Notes: generated by a model from the sequence alone, not told the origin. Shown: positions 7,089 through 16,297, numbered from the stretch's first letter. The stretch: 38,597 nucleotides of DNA from an uncultured Mycoplasmatota bacterium (GCA_900546745.1 URDT01000011.1:1-38597), one strand, 5' to 3'. A program made the numbers and translations.

Positions 7089-8831
7089 TTACTTCCATCT
7101 TTCAGCAACATTACAGTTACTACTTGTTGGTTCTGGATTTGGTAAATCCATTTTAATAATCATTGGTATTTTAAAGGCTTTACCAAAGGCTACACAAGTA
7201 CCAGGTTGTAAGCTTTTTTGCATCTCCACTATTTCACTACTGATATTTGGTAACATTTTCTTAATATAATCCAAATCTCTTGGATGATTCATTTTAAAAA
7301 TTAAGAAATCGCTACATTGTGAAATAACAGTTTCAGAAATTTCTACTGGTCTTTGTGAAATTAGATTTAAAACCAATCCATATTTTCTTCCTTCTTTAGC
7401 TACTCTTTCAAAAATATTGTAACCAATTAAATAAACATCTGTATCATTTTGAACATATCTATGAGCTTCTTCTAAAAAAATATGAAAAGGAATAGAAGCA
7501 CGTACTTTTAAACGCTTTGTAAAATCAAATAACATTCTTGTATAAATCTTGGTAATAACTTTTGCTACGCCGTCATCAACATCTTCCAAATTAAAGTTAA
7601 TAATTTGAGCTTTTCCTGTCTGTGTTGCTACTAAACTTGAAATATAGCTTTCTAAAGTAATATAAGATGGATAAGAGAAATAAGCAGCATTACTACTAAT
7701 TGCGATTGCATGTAAACGAACCTTTAATGTGATTGCTTCATTGTAAGCTTTATCATTACGAAGTAATCCTTCTGAAATAAGAGTAAAAGATAAAGCTTTT
7801 TCTAGATCTTCTAAGGTATAAAAATTAGCTTTTTTAGGTTCATATCTATCTAAAGATTCATCAATAAAACTTGAAATATATTGAGTTACTAAAATACTTT
7901 CAACAAATTCTCCTTCTTTATCAATAATAAAACATTCTCTAAATTTTCTAGTATATCCTACACCTTTTACAATTGCTTCTGTATTAAATTCGTTTGTACT
8001 ACAACTATTTAAGATGGCAAAAATATCATTTCTTTTACTAGGTGCGGTTTGATTCGTATATAAAATTGTCATAATTGCTTTGGCAATAATATGATTTTTA
8101 TAACGATTTGCTTGTTCTCCAGATTCTGAGAAAATACTAACTAATTTTAACATTCTTTCAATAATTGGTAATTGAGAATGATTATCTGCTCCTAATAGTA
8201 AAGCAAAATCATCAACAGTCATTAACCATAAAGGAATTCGTAAGATTTGACCATCTACATCATTCATATTGGTAGTATAATACTTAAAGCTAAAGTTAGG
8301 ATTTATCTCTTTTAATTTAGAAAAAGCATTGTGATATTCACCATAAGCATCAAAAATAAAGAAATTAGATTTATATGGTGGTAAATTAGGATTTTCAAAT
8401 ATATTTTGTAATAATCTAGCTACTCCATAAGATTTACCACTACCAGTATTACCAAAAATAGCCATATGGTTACTAAATAAATCATTAATGTCAACTCTTA
8501 CGTCCACATTATCATATAAAGGAGATTTTCCTAAATAAAGGGTTCCTGGAGCATTTTTACCAATAATTAATTCTAGTTCTTCTTTTGTAATAACACGTAT
8601 TTTAGACTCTAAACTAGGTTTTCTAATAACACCACCTAAAAAACGCTCTCCTTCAAACTCTCCTAAAAAACTAATAGTCGCTAAATCACCATTAATATCT
8701 TGAATTTCACCTAAAATTTTTCTAGATTGATCTTCAAAAACTACATGTAAGTTCATAATGTTACTTGTTAAATCACCAGCGATTTTAACATGTGCTGTAT
8801 TGTTATCAATATAAATTATTTTTTCAAACAT
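7089..8831 (-). CDS. HerA-type ATPase (DUF87 domain)
   Basis: 580 residues. An N-terminal beta-rich HAS-barrel-like region (about 1-115) precedes a RecA-fold motor with Walker A GNTGSGKS (127-134), Walker B ending FLEEAH (about 453-458) and an arginine-finger-like region after it (SQRP). HerA proteins are hexameric DNA translocases; archaeal ones work with the NurA nuclease in end resection, and bacterial ones are often part of phage-defence or uncharacterised systems. No NurA, SIR2 or DUF4297 partner is next to it. It follows ylxM by 10 bases with GGGGTGAG before the ATG, so it sits at the end of the ftsY-ylxM operon. There is no obvious terminator after it, so some read-through into leader copy 1 is possible. 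Confidence 0.85.
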   Translation of the reverse strand: MFEKIIYIDNNTAHVKIAGDLTSNIMNLHVVFEDQSRKILGEIQDINGDLATISFLGEFEGERFLGGVIRKPSLESKIRVITKEELELIIGKNAPGTLYLGKSPLYDNVDVRVDINDLFSNHMAIFGNTGSGKSYGVARLLQNIFENPNLPPYKSNFFIFDAYGEYHNAFSKLKEINPNFSFKYYTTNMNDVDGQILRIPLWLMTVDDFALLLGADNHSQLPIIERMLKLVSIFSESGEQANRYKNHIIAKAIMTILYTNQTAPSKRNDIFAILNSCSTNEFNTEAIVKGVGYTRKFRECFIIDKEGEFVESILVTQYISSFIDESLDRYEPKKANFYTLEDLEKALSFTLISEGLLRNDKAYNEAITLKVRLHAIAISSNAAYFSYPSYITLESYISSLVATQTGKAQIINFNLEDVDDGVAKVITKIYTRMLFDFTKRLKVRASIPFHIFLEEAHRYVQNDTDVYLIGYNIFERVAKEGRKYGLVLNLISQRPVEISETVISQCSDFLIFKMNHPRDLDYIKKMLPNISSEIVEMQKSLQPGTCVAFGKAFKIPMIIKMDLPNPEPTSSNCNVAERWK

Positions 8832-8841
8832 AATCTCACCC

Positions 8842-9132
8842 CTATAAAATATCGAAAATTTTATTTTTTATTTCTTCATCTAAATTTTCACAAATTTGTT
8901 TTATTCTTTTATTTTTATCAGCAATTTGAAGAATTTCTTCAAATTTTATTAATTTTTCTTCTGCTTCTTTAATTTGCTTATGAACAGCATTTCTTGAAAC
9001 ATTATAATTCTCACTCATTTCAGCTAATGTTAAATTGTTAAAATAGTAGTCTTCAAAATAATCTTGTTGTTTGCTTGTTAATAACTCACCATAAATATCA
9101 TATAAATCAATAATATAAAATCTATACTCCAT
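8842..9132 (-). CDS. ylxM: YlxM/UPF0122 family, SRP-associated helix-turn-helix protein
   Basis: 96 residues from the ATG at 9132, which overlaps the end of the preceding gene and has TTGAGG 7 bases upstream. It has the sigma-70 region 4-like helix-turn-helix typical of the family: LTSKQQDYFEDYYFNNLTLA..., then NVSRNAVHKQIKEAEEKL, and an acidic/basic C-terminal helix. In streptococci YlxM binds Ffh and modulates SRP activity. It is usually next to ftsY or ffh; here ftsY is two genes upstream and ffh is not in the window. Confidence 0.88.
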   Translation of the reverse strand: MEYRFYIIDLYDIYGELLTSKQQDYFEDYYFNNLTLAEMSENYNVSRNAVHKQIKEAEEKLIKFEEILQIADKNKRIKQICENLDEEIKNKIFDIL

Positions 9133-9379
9133 GAAAAGCCTCAACAATAGTTAATATTAACCAAGCGATTCCTATAACTAAATAAAGTATTGTAAAATGT
9201 TTTCTTTGATAAAACTTATAGTTATTATAGCTCATTGTAAGTAATAATAAAGCAACTAAACCATCTGTTAAGATATATAGTGGTCCTATAAAAAAAGTAG
9301 TAATTAAGGAAATAACAGTTGCTCCTAATAAAACGGCTTGAATAAAAAAGCCAAGATTATCAATGCGTTCTTTTTTCAT
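9122..9379 (-). CDS. Small membrane protein of the ftsY operon
   Basis: 85 residues with three predicted membrane helices: AVLLGATVISLITTFFIG, then ILTDGLVALLLLTMSYNNY, then TILYLVIGIAWLILTIVEAF. The ATG follows the ftsY stop codon directly, with AAGGAGATGG upstream inside ftsY, and the gene overlaps ylxM by 11 bases. This is tight translational coupling between two SRP-pathway genes, which suggests a role near membrane targeting, but the family is not one I recognise. Confidence 0.7.
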   Translation of the reverse strand: MKKERIDNLGFFIQAVLLGATVISLITTFFIGPLYILTDGLVALLLLTMSYNNYKFYQRKHFTILYLVIGIAWLILTIVEAFHGV

Positions 9380-10354
9380 CTAATCGTCCATCTCCTTAAA
9401 CAAACCATAGATATATTTTTCAATATCAAAAATTCGTAAGTCTTCTTTTTGTTCTCCAAAGCCTACAAATTTTACAGGAATATTTGTTGTATCTTTAATG
9501 GCTAAAACAATTCCACCTTTTGCTGTACCATCTAATTTTGTTAAAATAATTCCTGTAATATTAGTAATTTCTTGAAAACTTTTAGCTTGACTAATTCCAT
9601 TTTGACCTGTAGTAGCATCTACGACAAGTAAGGTTTCGTGAGGAGCATTTTCGATTATTTTTCCAATCACACGATTTATTTTATCTAACTCATTCATTAA
9701 ATTTACTTTATTTTGAAGTCTTCCTGCTGTATCAATTAACACAACATCATAATTTTCTTCTTTTGCTTTGGTTACTCCATCAAAAATAACACTAGCAGGA
9801 TCAGCAGATTCCTTAAATACCGTTTCGACACCAATTCTATTTCCCCACTCTTTTAATTGTTCTATCGCACCTGCTCGAAAAGTATCACCAGCTACTAGTA
9901 AAACTTTTTTTCCTTCTTGTTTTAAACGATAGGCAATTTTTCCTATAGAAGTTGTTTTTCCCACTCCATTAACACCCACAAATAAAATAACTGTAGGTCC
10001 ATTTTCACTATAATTGATTTTATTTACAATAATATCATTTTGAACATAGATAATAAACATTTCATCTACAATAATTTCTTTTAAATCGGCAGTGCTTAAA
10101 ATATTTTCTTTTTTCACTCTGTTACGTAATTTTTCCATAAATTTCATAACCGTGTTAACTCCAATATCCGCACTAATTAAAATATCTTCTAATTCTTCAT
10201 AATATTCTTCATCAATTTTGTTATGTTTTAAGGTTAAAAGATTTAATTTACTAGTAAATTCTTTTCTTGTTTTTTCTAGGCCTTGTTCATATTTTTCTAC
10301 TTCTTGTTTTTCTTCTTTTTTTAGTAAATTCTTAAATTTATCAAATATTCCCAA
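9380..10354 (-). CDS. ftsY: Signal recognition particle receptor FtsY
   Basis: 324 residues from TTG at 10354, chosen because AGGGTGG lies at the right distance; an upstream ATG at 10378 has no ribosome-binding site. Layout: a short charged A region, the N four-helix bundle (about 15-100) and the G domain, with G1 GVNGVGKT (about 127-134), the DTFRAGA insertion-box region, DTAGRL (G3) and TKLDGTAKGG (G4/G5). It is the GTPase receptor that takes SRP-ribosome complexes to the membrane. The long acidic A domain of enterobacterial FtsY is absent, as usual in Firmicutes. Confidence 0.96.
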   Translation of the reverse strand: MGIFDKFKNLLKKEEKQEVEKYEQGLEKTRKEFTSKLNLLTLKHNKIDEEYYEELEDILISADIGVNTVMKFMEKLRNRVKKENILSTADLKEIIVDEMFIIYVQNDIIVNKINYSENGPTVILFVGVNGVGKTTSIGKIAYRLKQEGKKVLLVAGDTFRAGAIEQLKEWGNRIGVETVFKESADPASVIFDGVTKAKEENYDVVLIDTAGRLQNKVNLMNELDKINRVIGKIIENAPHETLLVVDATTGQNGISQAKSFQEITNITGIILTKLDGTAKGGIVLAIKDTTNIPVKFVGFGEQKEDLRIFDIEKYIYGLFKEMDD

Positions 10355-10425
10355 TGTAACCACCCTACCTTTTTTCATTTTACACTAAATATTTAAAAAA
10401 TTCTAGTATATTCCTCATTTAATAT

Positions 10426-10461
10426 AAAAAAAATATAGATTATTATTTATCTATATTTTTT
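10426..10461. terminator. Intrinsic terminator, possibly bidirectional
   Basis: Stem AATATAGAT / ATCTATATT with an A/T-rich loop, an A run on one side and a T run on the other. It ends the BIG2/metallo-beta-lactamase gene on the minus strand. Confidence 0.75.
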
Positions 10462-10465
10462 GTTG

Positions 10466-12634
10466 TTATTTTTTTGTTATTTGAACTTTTTTATTACTAT
10501 AATCAACAATAATTGTATTTTCTCCACTATAATATAATTTATTTGTATATTTTGTTATTCTAGGAATTGCTGTAGTTTCTTTTTCTTTTAATAAAGCTCT
10601 AGTATTAGTAACAATAGCATATTTTGGTCTGACTATGCCTGCTTCTACTTCACTAGTACCATGAATATAGCCATGATGTGTAACTTTATAAACATCTACT
10701 TTTCCTATTTTTTCAGCAATTGGGTTTGCTACAGATTCATAAGATAAGTCACTTGTCAAATATGTTTTTATACTACCAATTGTAACTAAGGTTGAAATAC
10801 TATTTACATTTTCAGAAGCAACTTTAGCATAAGGAGAACTATCAATTAAATGGTTTTCTAAATTATAATTCTTTAAATTCATTTTATTTAGTTGAATAGC
10901 GTATCCATCTGCTTTATCATCAAGAAATATAATCTTAGTTCCCACTTCTTTTGCTTCTGCAAGATATTCTTTATACCTATTTCTATTTTTATCAACTGAT
11001 TCTTGAATATAAGTTCCATTAGTACCAACCACATCATTTCCATGATATTTTTTCAAATACAACGTTGTAGGCTTGTATTTTTTTATAATATTATAAGCAG
11101 AACCTACATGGTCACCATGATTATGAGTTAAAATCAAAAATTCTAATTTTTCTACATTTAGATTATCCAAATAATTTTTAATAGCTTTATAATCGGATTT
11201 TCTACCAGTATCAATCATAGCATATTTGCCATTCGATTCTAATAAGATACAATCCGAACTAGCACTTGTTTTAATAAAATGAATTTTATTAGAATCTTTT
11301 ACAGTGATAGTAACTTTTGTAGTCTTTTTATTATTACTTTGAATAGTAATTACAGCTTTTCCTGCTTTTTTTCCTTTTACAATACCATCACTTGATACAG
11401 TTGCAATCTTTTTATCACTACTAGAATATTTTAAAGTTGTATTTGTAGCATTACTTGGTTTTATTTTGGTTTGTATTTGATAAGTTGTATTTACTGTTAT
11501 TGTTTTTTTAGATTCTGAAGCACTAATACTACTAACCGCAATATCTTTTGAAGCAACTGTTACTACAGTAATTGCTATTTTGCCATCGACTTTGGTAATA
11601 ATATTTGCTTTCCCTTCTTTTAATGCTGTTATTGTACCTGTCTGATCGACAGAAGCAACGCTAGCATCCGAAGAAGTATACTCTACATTTTGATTAGTAG
11701 CATCCGATGGTTTTATAACTGGTTTTAAAGCTTTTGTTTCTCCTACTTTTAATCCTATTGAAGAAGATACTTTTATAGATTTAACTGGAATTATAATTTC
11801 TTCTTTTACAACATTAATTTTTATTTTAGATTGAGCATTATCAGTTTTTGCTTGAATTTCAGTAGAACCCTCTGATAAGGCTGTTACATTTCCATCTGCT
11901 GTAACAGTTGCCACATTAGGTTTAGTAGAAGTATATTCAATTTTTGATGTATCAGCATCTACTGGTGTTACTTCTGGTATATAAAGTTCCGTCTCTCCTA
12001 CTACCATATCATAACTAGCTTCATCATAATTTAATTTTTCAACTGCTACATTTTTATTCTCAGCGTTTTTAGCAACTGTAATTGGAATTTCTTTTGTTTG
12101 ACCATCTTCTGTTTCTACTAAAATGGTAGTACTTCCTTCTTTCATTCCTCTTACAGTACCATCAGGACTTACTTTTGCTATAGATTCATCCTTGCTAGTA
12201 TAAGTGACATCTTGAACATTAGAAGTTAACTTGAAAGTTCTATCTATGCTTAAATTAGCCTTTGCAGGAGATACTACAAGTCCTTTTTGTTCTTTTGTAT
12301 TATTTTCTGATGCATTAGAACAGTTTCCCCGAATAAAACAATCAACACATGTAAACTTTTCTCGATCTGTCACTACAAAACCTAGGACAATAGAAACAAG
12401 TGATGGAAGCAAAAATACTAAAACGGCATATTTTGTCCGATCAATTAATTTCTTCAAAGCTTTTTTTTGTTCTTCTTCTGACATAACGGCTTTTAAAAGA
12501 TCCAACATACTCATAACAATTAAAACAACAGGAATACCAATAGTAATTATTTTAACAAAAGAACTTACTAAATTTGGAATCACAGGATCTATTTCGATTC
12601 CATTACAATTTACTAATAAATTTAATACACTCAC
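10466..12634 (-). CDS. Fusion: two-helix membrane domain, four BIG2 domains, ComEC-type metallo-beta-lactamase domain
   Basis: 722 residues from GTG at 12634 (AGAGTGGTG upstream). Residues 1-105: two hydrophobic helices (IITIGIPVVLIVMSMLDLL and YAVLVFLLPSLVSIVLGFVV) with a conserved-looking Cys near each end; the layout recalls VirB2/TrbC-type pilins, but I cannot confirm this. Residues about 115-450: four BIG2 Ig-like domains, each with the pattern YTS.D..IA.V...G.V.G...G.A.I. Residues about 453-722: a metallo-beta-lactamase fold with HNHGDH as the metal motif and a later THHG, resembling the C-terminal domain of ComEC/Rec2. The BIG2 stalk suggests that the hydrolase domain is exported and held away from the membrane. 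Substrate unknown. Single gene with its own promoter and terminator. Confidence 0.8.
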   Translation of the reverse strand: MSVLNLLVNCNGIEIDPVIPNLVSSFVKIITIGIPVVLIVMSMLDLLKAVMSEEEQKKALKKLIDRTKYAVLVFLLPSLVSIVLGFVVTDREKFTCVDCFIRGNCSNASENNTKEQKGLVVSPAKANLSIDRTFKLTSNVQDVTYTSKDESIAKVSPDGTVRGMKEGSTTILVETEDGQTKEIPITVAKNAENKNVAVEKLNYDEASYDMVVGETELYIPEVTPVDADTSKIEYTSTKPNVATVTADGNVTALSEGSTEIQAKTDNAQSKIKINVVKEEIIIPVKSIKVSSSIGLKVGETKALKPVIKPSDATNQNVEYTSSDASVASVDQTGTITALKEGKANIITKVDGKIAITVVTVASKDIAVSSISASESKKTITVNTTYQIQTKIKPSNATNTTLKYSSSDKKIATVSSDGIVKGKKAGKAVITIQSNNKKTTKVTITVKDSNKIHFIKTSASSDCILLESNGKYAMIDTGRKSDYKAIKNYLDNLNVEKLEFLILTHNHGDHVGSAYNIIKKYKPTTLYLKKYHGNDVVGTNGTYIQESVDKNRNRYKEYLAEAKEVGTKIIFLDDKADGYAIQLNKMNLKNYNLENHLIDSSPYAKVASENVNSISTLVTIGSIKTYLTSDLSYESVANPIAEKIGKVDVYKVTHHGYIHGTSEVEAGIVRPKYAIVTNTRALLKEKETTAIPRITKYTNKLYYSGENTIIVDYSNKKVQITKK

Positions 12635-12658
12635 AAAAACACCACTCTCTTATTTTTA

Positions 12659-12687
12659 ATAATACTTTATTCTTTTATTGAAGTCAA
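12659..12687 (-). promoter_or_regulatory. Sigma-A promoter of the BIG2/metallo-beta-lactamase gene
   Basis: Minus strand: -35 TTGACT (12687-12682), 17-base spacer, -10 TATTAT (12664-12659). It is divergent from the promoter at 12703-12731. Confidence 0.65.
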
Positions 12688-12702
12688 TCATTAATAAAAG
12701 TA

Positions 12703-12731
12703 TTGAACTCCTTTTTTTGAAATGTTACAAT
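12703..12731 (+). promoter_or_regulatory. Sigma-A promoter of the small anchored protein
   Basis: -35 TTGAAC (12703-12708), 17-base spacer, -10 TACAAT (12726-12731), followed by AGAAGG and the GTG start at 12759. Confidence 0.6.
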
Positions 12732-12758
12732 ACTTTTAGAAAGATAGAAGGTGTAAGT

Positions 12759-13220
12759 GTGAAAAATGGACTTAAAATAGTAATATTACTTTTTATTATT
12801 ACAATAACTACTCTTTTTATTATCTCTCTTCAACCAAGAAATAATATAGAATGTAGTTATCAAACAAATTACGATGATTATTATATAAAATATATTGATA
12901 CTTTTTATTATGAAAACGATTCTTTTAATAAGTTACAACATAAAGTCATTTATAATTTTAACGACGGTTCTATAAAAACAAACGAATTATTCAGTCAATT
13001 ATCTAATAATTATCAAAAATATACAGATTTATCTATCTCTTCTAATTTGACAGAGAAAAAAATTTCTTTTCAATTTTCTTTAGATAAAGATTTTACCTCT
13101 GATACTAGTTACTCTGAATTAGTAGGAATTCCTAAAGATTTCATAATCCATAGCTATCCAGATGATTTAATAAAAAGATATCATGATGATTATAATCAAT
13201 CTAGTTGTAAGAGAAAATAA
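12759..13220 (+). CDS. Small membrane-anchored protein of unknown function
   Basis: 153 residues from GTG at 12759, supported by AGAAGG about 7 bases upstream and by the promoter just before; a longer frame from 12678 would start inside the promoter. One N-terminal hydrophobic helix (about 5-24), then an exported-looking, Tyr/Asp/Asn-rich domain with two Cys (one just after the helix, one four residues from the end). No family recognised. It stands between the BIG2/metallo-beta-lactamase gene and rnj with its own promoter and terminator. Confidence 0.65.
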   Translation: MKNGLKIVILLFIITITTLFIISLQPRNNIECSYQTNYDDYYIKYIDTFYYENDSFNKLQHKVIYNFNDGSIKTNELFSQLSNNYQKYTDLSISSNLTEKKISFQFSLDKDFTSDTSYSELVGIPKDFIIHSYPDDLIKRYHDDYNQSSCKRK

Positions 13221-13239
13221 GTAATTTACTTATTTTTTT
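13216..13239 (+). terminator. Intrinsic terminator after the small anchored protein
   Basis: Inverted repeat AATAAGTAA / TTACTTATT followed by a T run, overlapping the stop codon. Confidence 0.65.
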
Positions 13240-13256
13240 GTTATATTAAGCCATAC

Positions 13257-13285
13257 TAGACAAATAATAAAAAAAAAGATATAAT
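13257..13285 (+). promoter_or_regulatory. Sigma-A promoter of rnj
   Basis: -35 TAGACA (13257-13262), 17-base A-rich spacer, -10 TATAAT (13280-13285). Confidence 0.65.
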
Positions 13286-13328
13286 GTAGAAGTTGATTAT
13301 TTAGCTTCTTATAAGAAAGGAGATTAAC

Positions 13329-14999
13329 ATGAAATTTTTTGAAGGCGTAGATACCAAGATTTTCGCACTTGGTGGCCTTGGAGAAGTCGGAAAAAACATG
13401 TATTGTGTAATGCATGGAAATGAAATCGTCATAACAGATGCTGGAATTACTTTTCCAGGTGATGATTTAATGGGAATTGATTATGTTATTCCTGACTTCA
13501 CTTTTTTAAAGAAAAATGAAAGCAAAATAAAAGCTTTATTTATAACACACGGACATGAAGATCATATTGGTAGTATTCCCTTTTTATTACAAAGTGTCAA
13601 TATACCAATTATTTATGCACCTAATCAAGCAATTGGTTTGATTAGAAAAAAATTAGAAGAAAGAAATATCCAATATAAAAACTTAGTTGTTTATGATGAA
13701 AAAACAGTCGTTAAATTTAAGAATATTGAAGTTAGTTTTTTCAGAACAACTCACTCTATTCCAGATTCGCATGGAATTATTATTAAAACACCAAACGGAA
13801 CCGTTGTAACAACTGGAGATTTTAAATTTGATTTAACTCCAATTGGACCTATGGCAAATATTCATAAAATGGCTGCTACAGGAAGTAAAGGTGTTACTTT
13901 ACTTTTAAGTGATAGTACTAATGCTTTAAATGAAGGTTTTAGTAAAAGTGAATCTGTCGTAGATGATGCTTTATATGAAATTTTAAAAAGAGAAAATAGT
14001 CGTGTTATTATAGCAACATTTGCTTCAAATATCTATCGTTTAAAACATATCGTTGATAATTGTAAAAAAACAGGTAGAAAAATTACTACGTTTGGTCGTA
14101 GTATGGAAAATAATTTAGAAATATCTATTCAAGGCGGATATATTAAAAATAAAGATATCTTTATTAGTGCGGAGGAAGCTAATCATTTACCTCCTAATCA
14201 AGTATGTTTACTTTGTACAGGAAGTCAAGGAGAGCCTTTAGCAGCTCTATCTAGAATTGCCAATGGAACACATAAACAAATTACACTTCACCCAGATGAT
14301 GTCGTAGTATTCTCTTCTTCAGCAATTCCTGGAAATGCAGTTAGCATTTCAAGAACAATTAATAAGCTTTATATGAAGGGTGTTAAAGTATATACTAATA
14401 CTTCGTTAAGTGACGTTCATACTTCAGGACATGCCAATGAAGAAGAATTAAAATTAATGATTCGTTTAATTAATCCAAAATATGTAATGCCATTCCATGG
14501 AGAGTATAGAATGCTTAAAAAACATGCTGATATTGCTATTGATTGTGGAGTTCCAAAAGAAAATACTTTTGTATTAGGAAATGGTGATGTTCTATCTATG
14601 TATAAAGGAAAGGTCAAACGTGCTGGTTCTGTAATAGCTGGTGACGTATATGTAGATGGAAACAGAATTGGAAATACTGGCTCTGTAGTTATTAAAGATC
14701 GTAAAATTATGGCAAATGATGGAATTATTATTGTAATAGCCAATATTAATATGAAAAAGAAAGAATTACTTGGAAGAGTTAATATTACAACAAGAGGATT
14801 CGTTCAAGTAAATGAAAATGAACAATTATTAAAAGAATTAGAAAAAATCAGTAAAGAAGCTATTTTAAATAAATTAAATAATCAAATTAATTACAATGAT
14901 ATTAAAATGGAAATTACAACAATTTTATCTGATTATGCTTATAAAAAAACAGGCAGAAAACCTATTATTCTACCTGTTATTATGGATATTAAGAGATAA
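13329..14999 (+). CDS. rnj: Ribonuclease J
   Basis: 556 residues, normal for RNase J, with ATG preceded by AGAAAGGAG. The metallo-beta-lactamase motif THGHEDH has His74, His76, Asp78 and His79; the domain is followed by a beta-CASP region (FASNIYRLKHI..., HTSGHA, PFHGEYRML) and a C-terminal domain (about 460-556). RNase J has 5'-3' exonuclease and endonuclease activity and is central to mRNA decay and rRNA maturation in Firmicutes. The window does not show whether this is J1 or J2. Single transcription unit with a promoter and a terminator on the same strand. Confidence 0.95.
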   Translation: MKFFEGVDTKIFALGGLGEVGKNMYCVMHGNEIVITDAGITFPGDDLMGIDYVIPDFTFLKKNESKIKALFITHGHEDHIGSIPFLLQSVNIPIIYAPNQAIGLIRKKLEERNIQYKNLVVYDEKTVVKFKNIEVSFFRTTHSIPDSHGIIIKTPNGTVVTTGDFKFDLTPIGPMANIHKMAATGSKGVTLLLSDSTNALNEGFSKSESVVDDALYEILKRENSRVIIATFASNIYRLKHIVDNCKKTGRKITTFGRSMENNLEISIQGGYIKNKDIFISAEEANHLPPNQVCLLCTGSQGEPLAALSRIANGTHKQITLHPDDVVVFSSSAIPGNAVSISRTINKLYMKGVKVYTNTSLSDVHTSGHANEEELKLMIRLINPKYVMPFHGEYRMLKKHADIAIDCGVPKENTFVLGNGDVLSMYKGKVKRAGSVIAGDVYVDGNRIGNTGSVVIKDRKIMANDGIIIVIANINMKKKELLGRVNITTRGFVQVNENEQLLKELEKISKEAILNKLNNQINYNDIKMEITTILSDYAYKKTGRKPIILPVIMDIKR

Positions 15000-15015
15000 C
15001 TTAATATCTTTTTTT
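14985..15015 (+). terminator. Intrinsic terminator of rnj
   Basis: Stem GATATTAAG / CTTAATATC, loop AGATAA containing the stop codon region, then seven T. Confidence 0.85.
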
Positions 15016-16246
15016 ATGTAATAGGAAGTGTAATTACTACTCTAGTTCCTTTATTTTTTTCGGATAGATAATCCAAAGTCCCCTGATGAGCAGTTATAAT
15101 TTCATTAGCTAGAAAAACACCTAAACCTGTTCCTGTTTGTTTTGTTGTAAAAAAGGCTTGTTTGATTTTATCTAGTTCTTCTTTTGACATTCCTACTCCA
15201 TTATCTTCAATATAAATTTTAATTTTTTTAGCATCCATTGTTGTAAATAATTTAACGGTTCCTTCTTCTGAAATGGATTCTTTACTATTTTTAATTAAAT
15301 TTACCAATGTCTGTTTTAAACGATTATAATCAGCGTGAATATAAAGTTCATCTTTAGAAATATCGGAAAGAAAATGAATCTTATTATTTTCAAAGATAGG
15401 TTCTAAGCAGTTAACCGTATCTTCTAATAATAAATTTAAATCCATTTCTTCTTTTTCAATTTTTATTTTGGTAATGGATAAGAAATCATGTAGTAAAATT
15501 AAAACTCGATTAATTTCTGATTTAATAATAGGAACGTATTTACGACTATGTTCTAAATTATTTACATCAAACATATCTAAATATCCTTTACAAACTGCTA
15601 TTGGATTTTTTATTTCATGTGTTATTTTAAATAAAGATTTTTTTACTTGCTCTTCTTTTTCTAAAGCTTTTAATTCCGTATATAAAGAAATTATTTCATT
15701 TGTTTTATTATATAAATACAATATAAAATTAGACAAGATATAGAAAATAAGCATTAATAGTAAAAAGTCTGAATAATTATTTTCTGTTAAATTATAATTT
15801 GGACTTAAAATAATACAAATAGCAAACATAATCATCTTTGTAATTAAATAAATATTAATAAATATATTAGCATTCCATTTGTTTTTCTTACTAAATAGAT
15901 AGATGATAAAATAACTTAAATATTCAATAATACAAATGAATAAATTGATATCAAATATTTTATAGTAATAAAAAATAATAGCAACAGAAAGAATGGCAAT
16001 ACTAATTTTCTTTTGTTTAAAATATGCCATTAATAATGGAATATCAAAAATTAACAAAGGAATTTCATTAAATTCTAAAATACCATATTTAATTAATAAA
16101 TAACAGGAACTAAATAAAGCACAATCTAGAAACAAATTATTTTTCTTAAAATTTAAGGTTGTGGCATAAATCGTATAAAATATATATAACATCAATGGAA
16201 AAACAATCAAAATACAATTAAATAACATCACTTCAAATAAATTCAT
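15014..16246 (-). CDS. Orphan membrane sensor histidine kinase (possible sporulation kinase)
   Basis: 410 residues from the ATG at 16246 (AGGGGTGA five bases upstream); the frame extends to 16288 but without a ribosome-binding site. The first ~180 residues hold about six membrane helices and no extracellular sensor domain. HisKA follows, with the phospho-acceptor His210 in FKITHEIKNP, then an N box, G1 IEDNGVGMS and G2 TGTGLGVF of the ATPase domain. There is no response regulator next to it. In Bacilli, orphan kinases of this layout (KinB-like) feed the Spo0F/Spo0A phosphorelay, and the H box HEIKNPIAV resembles theirs; given the sporulation genes here that is a reasonable inference, not proof. 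Confidence 0.85.
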   Translation of the reverse strand: MNLFEVMLFNCILIVFPLMLYIFYTIYATTLNFKKNNLFLDCALFSSCYLLIKYGILEFNEIPLLIFDIPLLMAYFKQKKISIAILSVAIIFYYYKIFDINLFICIIEYLSYFIIYLFSKKNKWNANIFINIYLITKMIMFAICIILSPNYNLTENNYSDFLLLMLIFYILSNFILYLYNKTNEIISLYTELKALEKEEQVKKSLFKITHEIKNPIAVCKGYLDMFDVNNLEHSRKYVPIIKSEINRVLILLHDFLSITKIKIEKEEMDLNLLLEDTVNCLEPIFENNKIHFLSDISKDELYIHADYNRLKQTLVNLIKNSKESISEEGTVKLFTTMDAKKIKIYIEDNGVGMSKEELDKIKQAFFTTKQTGTGLGVFLANEIITAHQGTLDYLSEKNKGTRVVITLPIT

Positions 16247-16297
16247 TTTTTCACCCCTCGACATAATTATACAAAAAATGATTGTCACAATTTGTCG

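Noticed and set aside
7089..8831. HerA as evidence of a phage-defence island
   Set aside because: Neighbours are ftsY and ylxM, and no defence effector (SIR2, DUF4297, NurA) is recognised. Kept only as an unusual context.
12231..12659. Plus-strand open frame of 142 codons inside the BIG2/metallo-beta-lactamase gene
   Set aside because: It lies antisense to a well-supported coding region, with no ribosome-binding site and no family resemblance.
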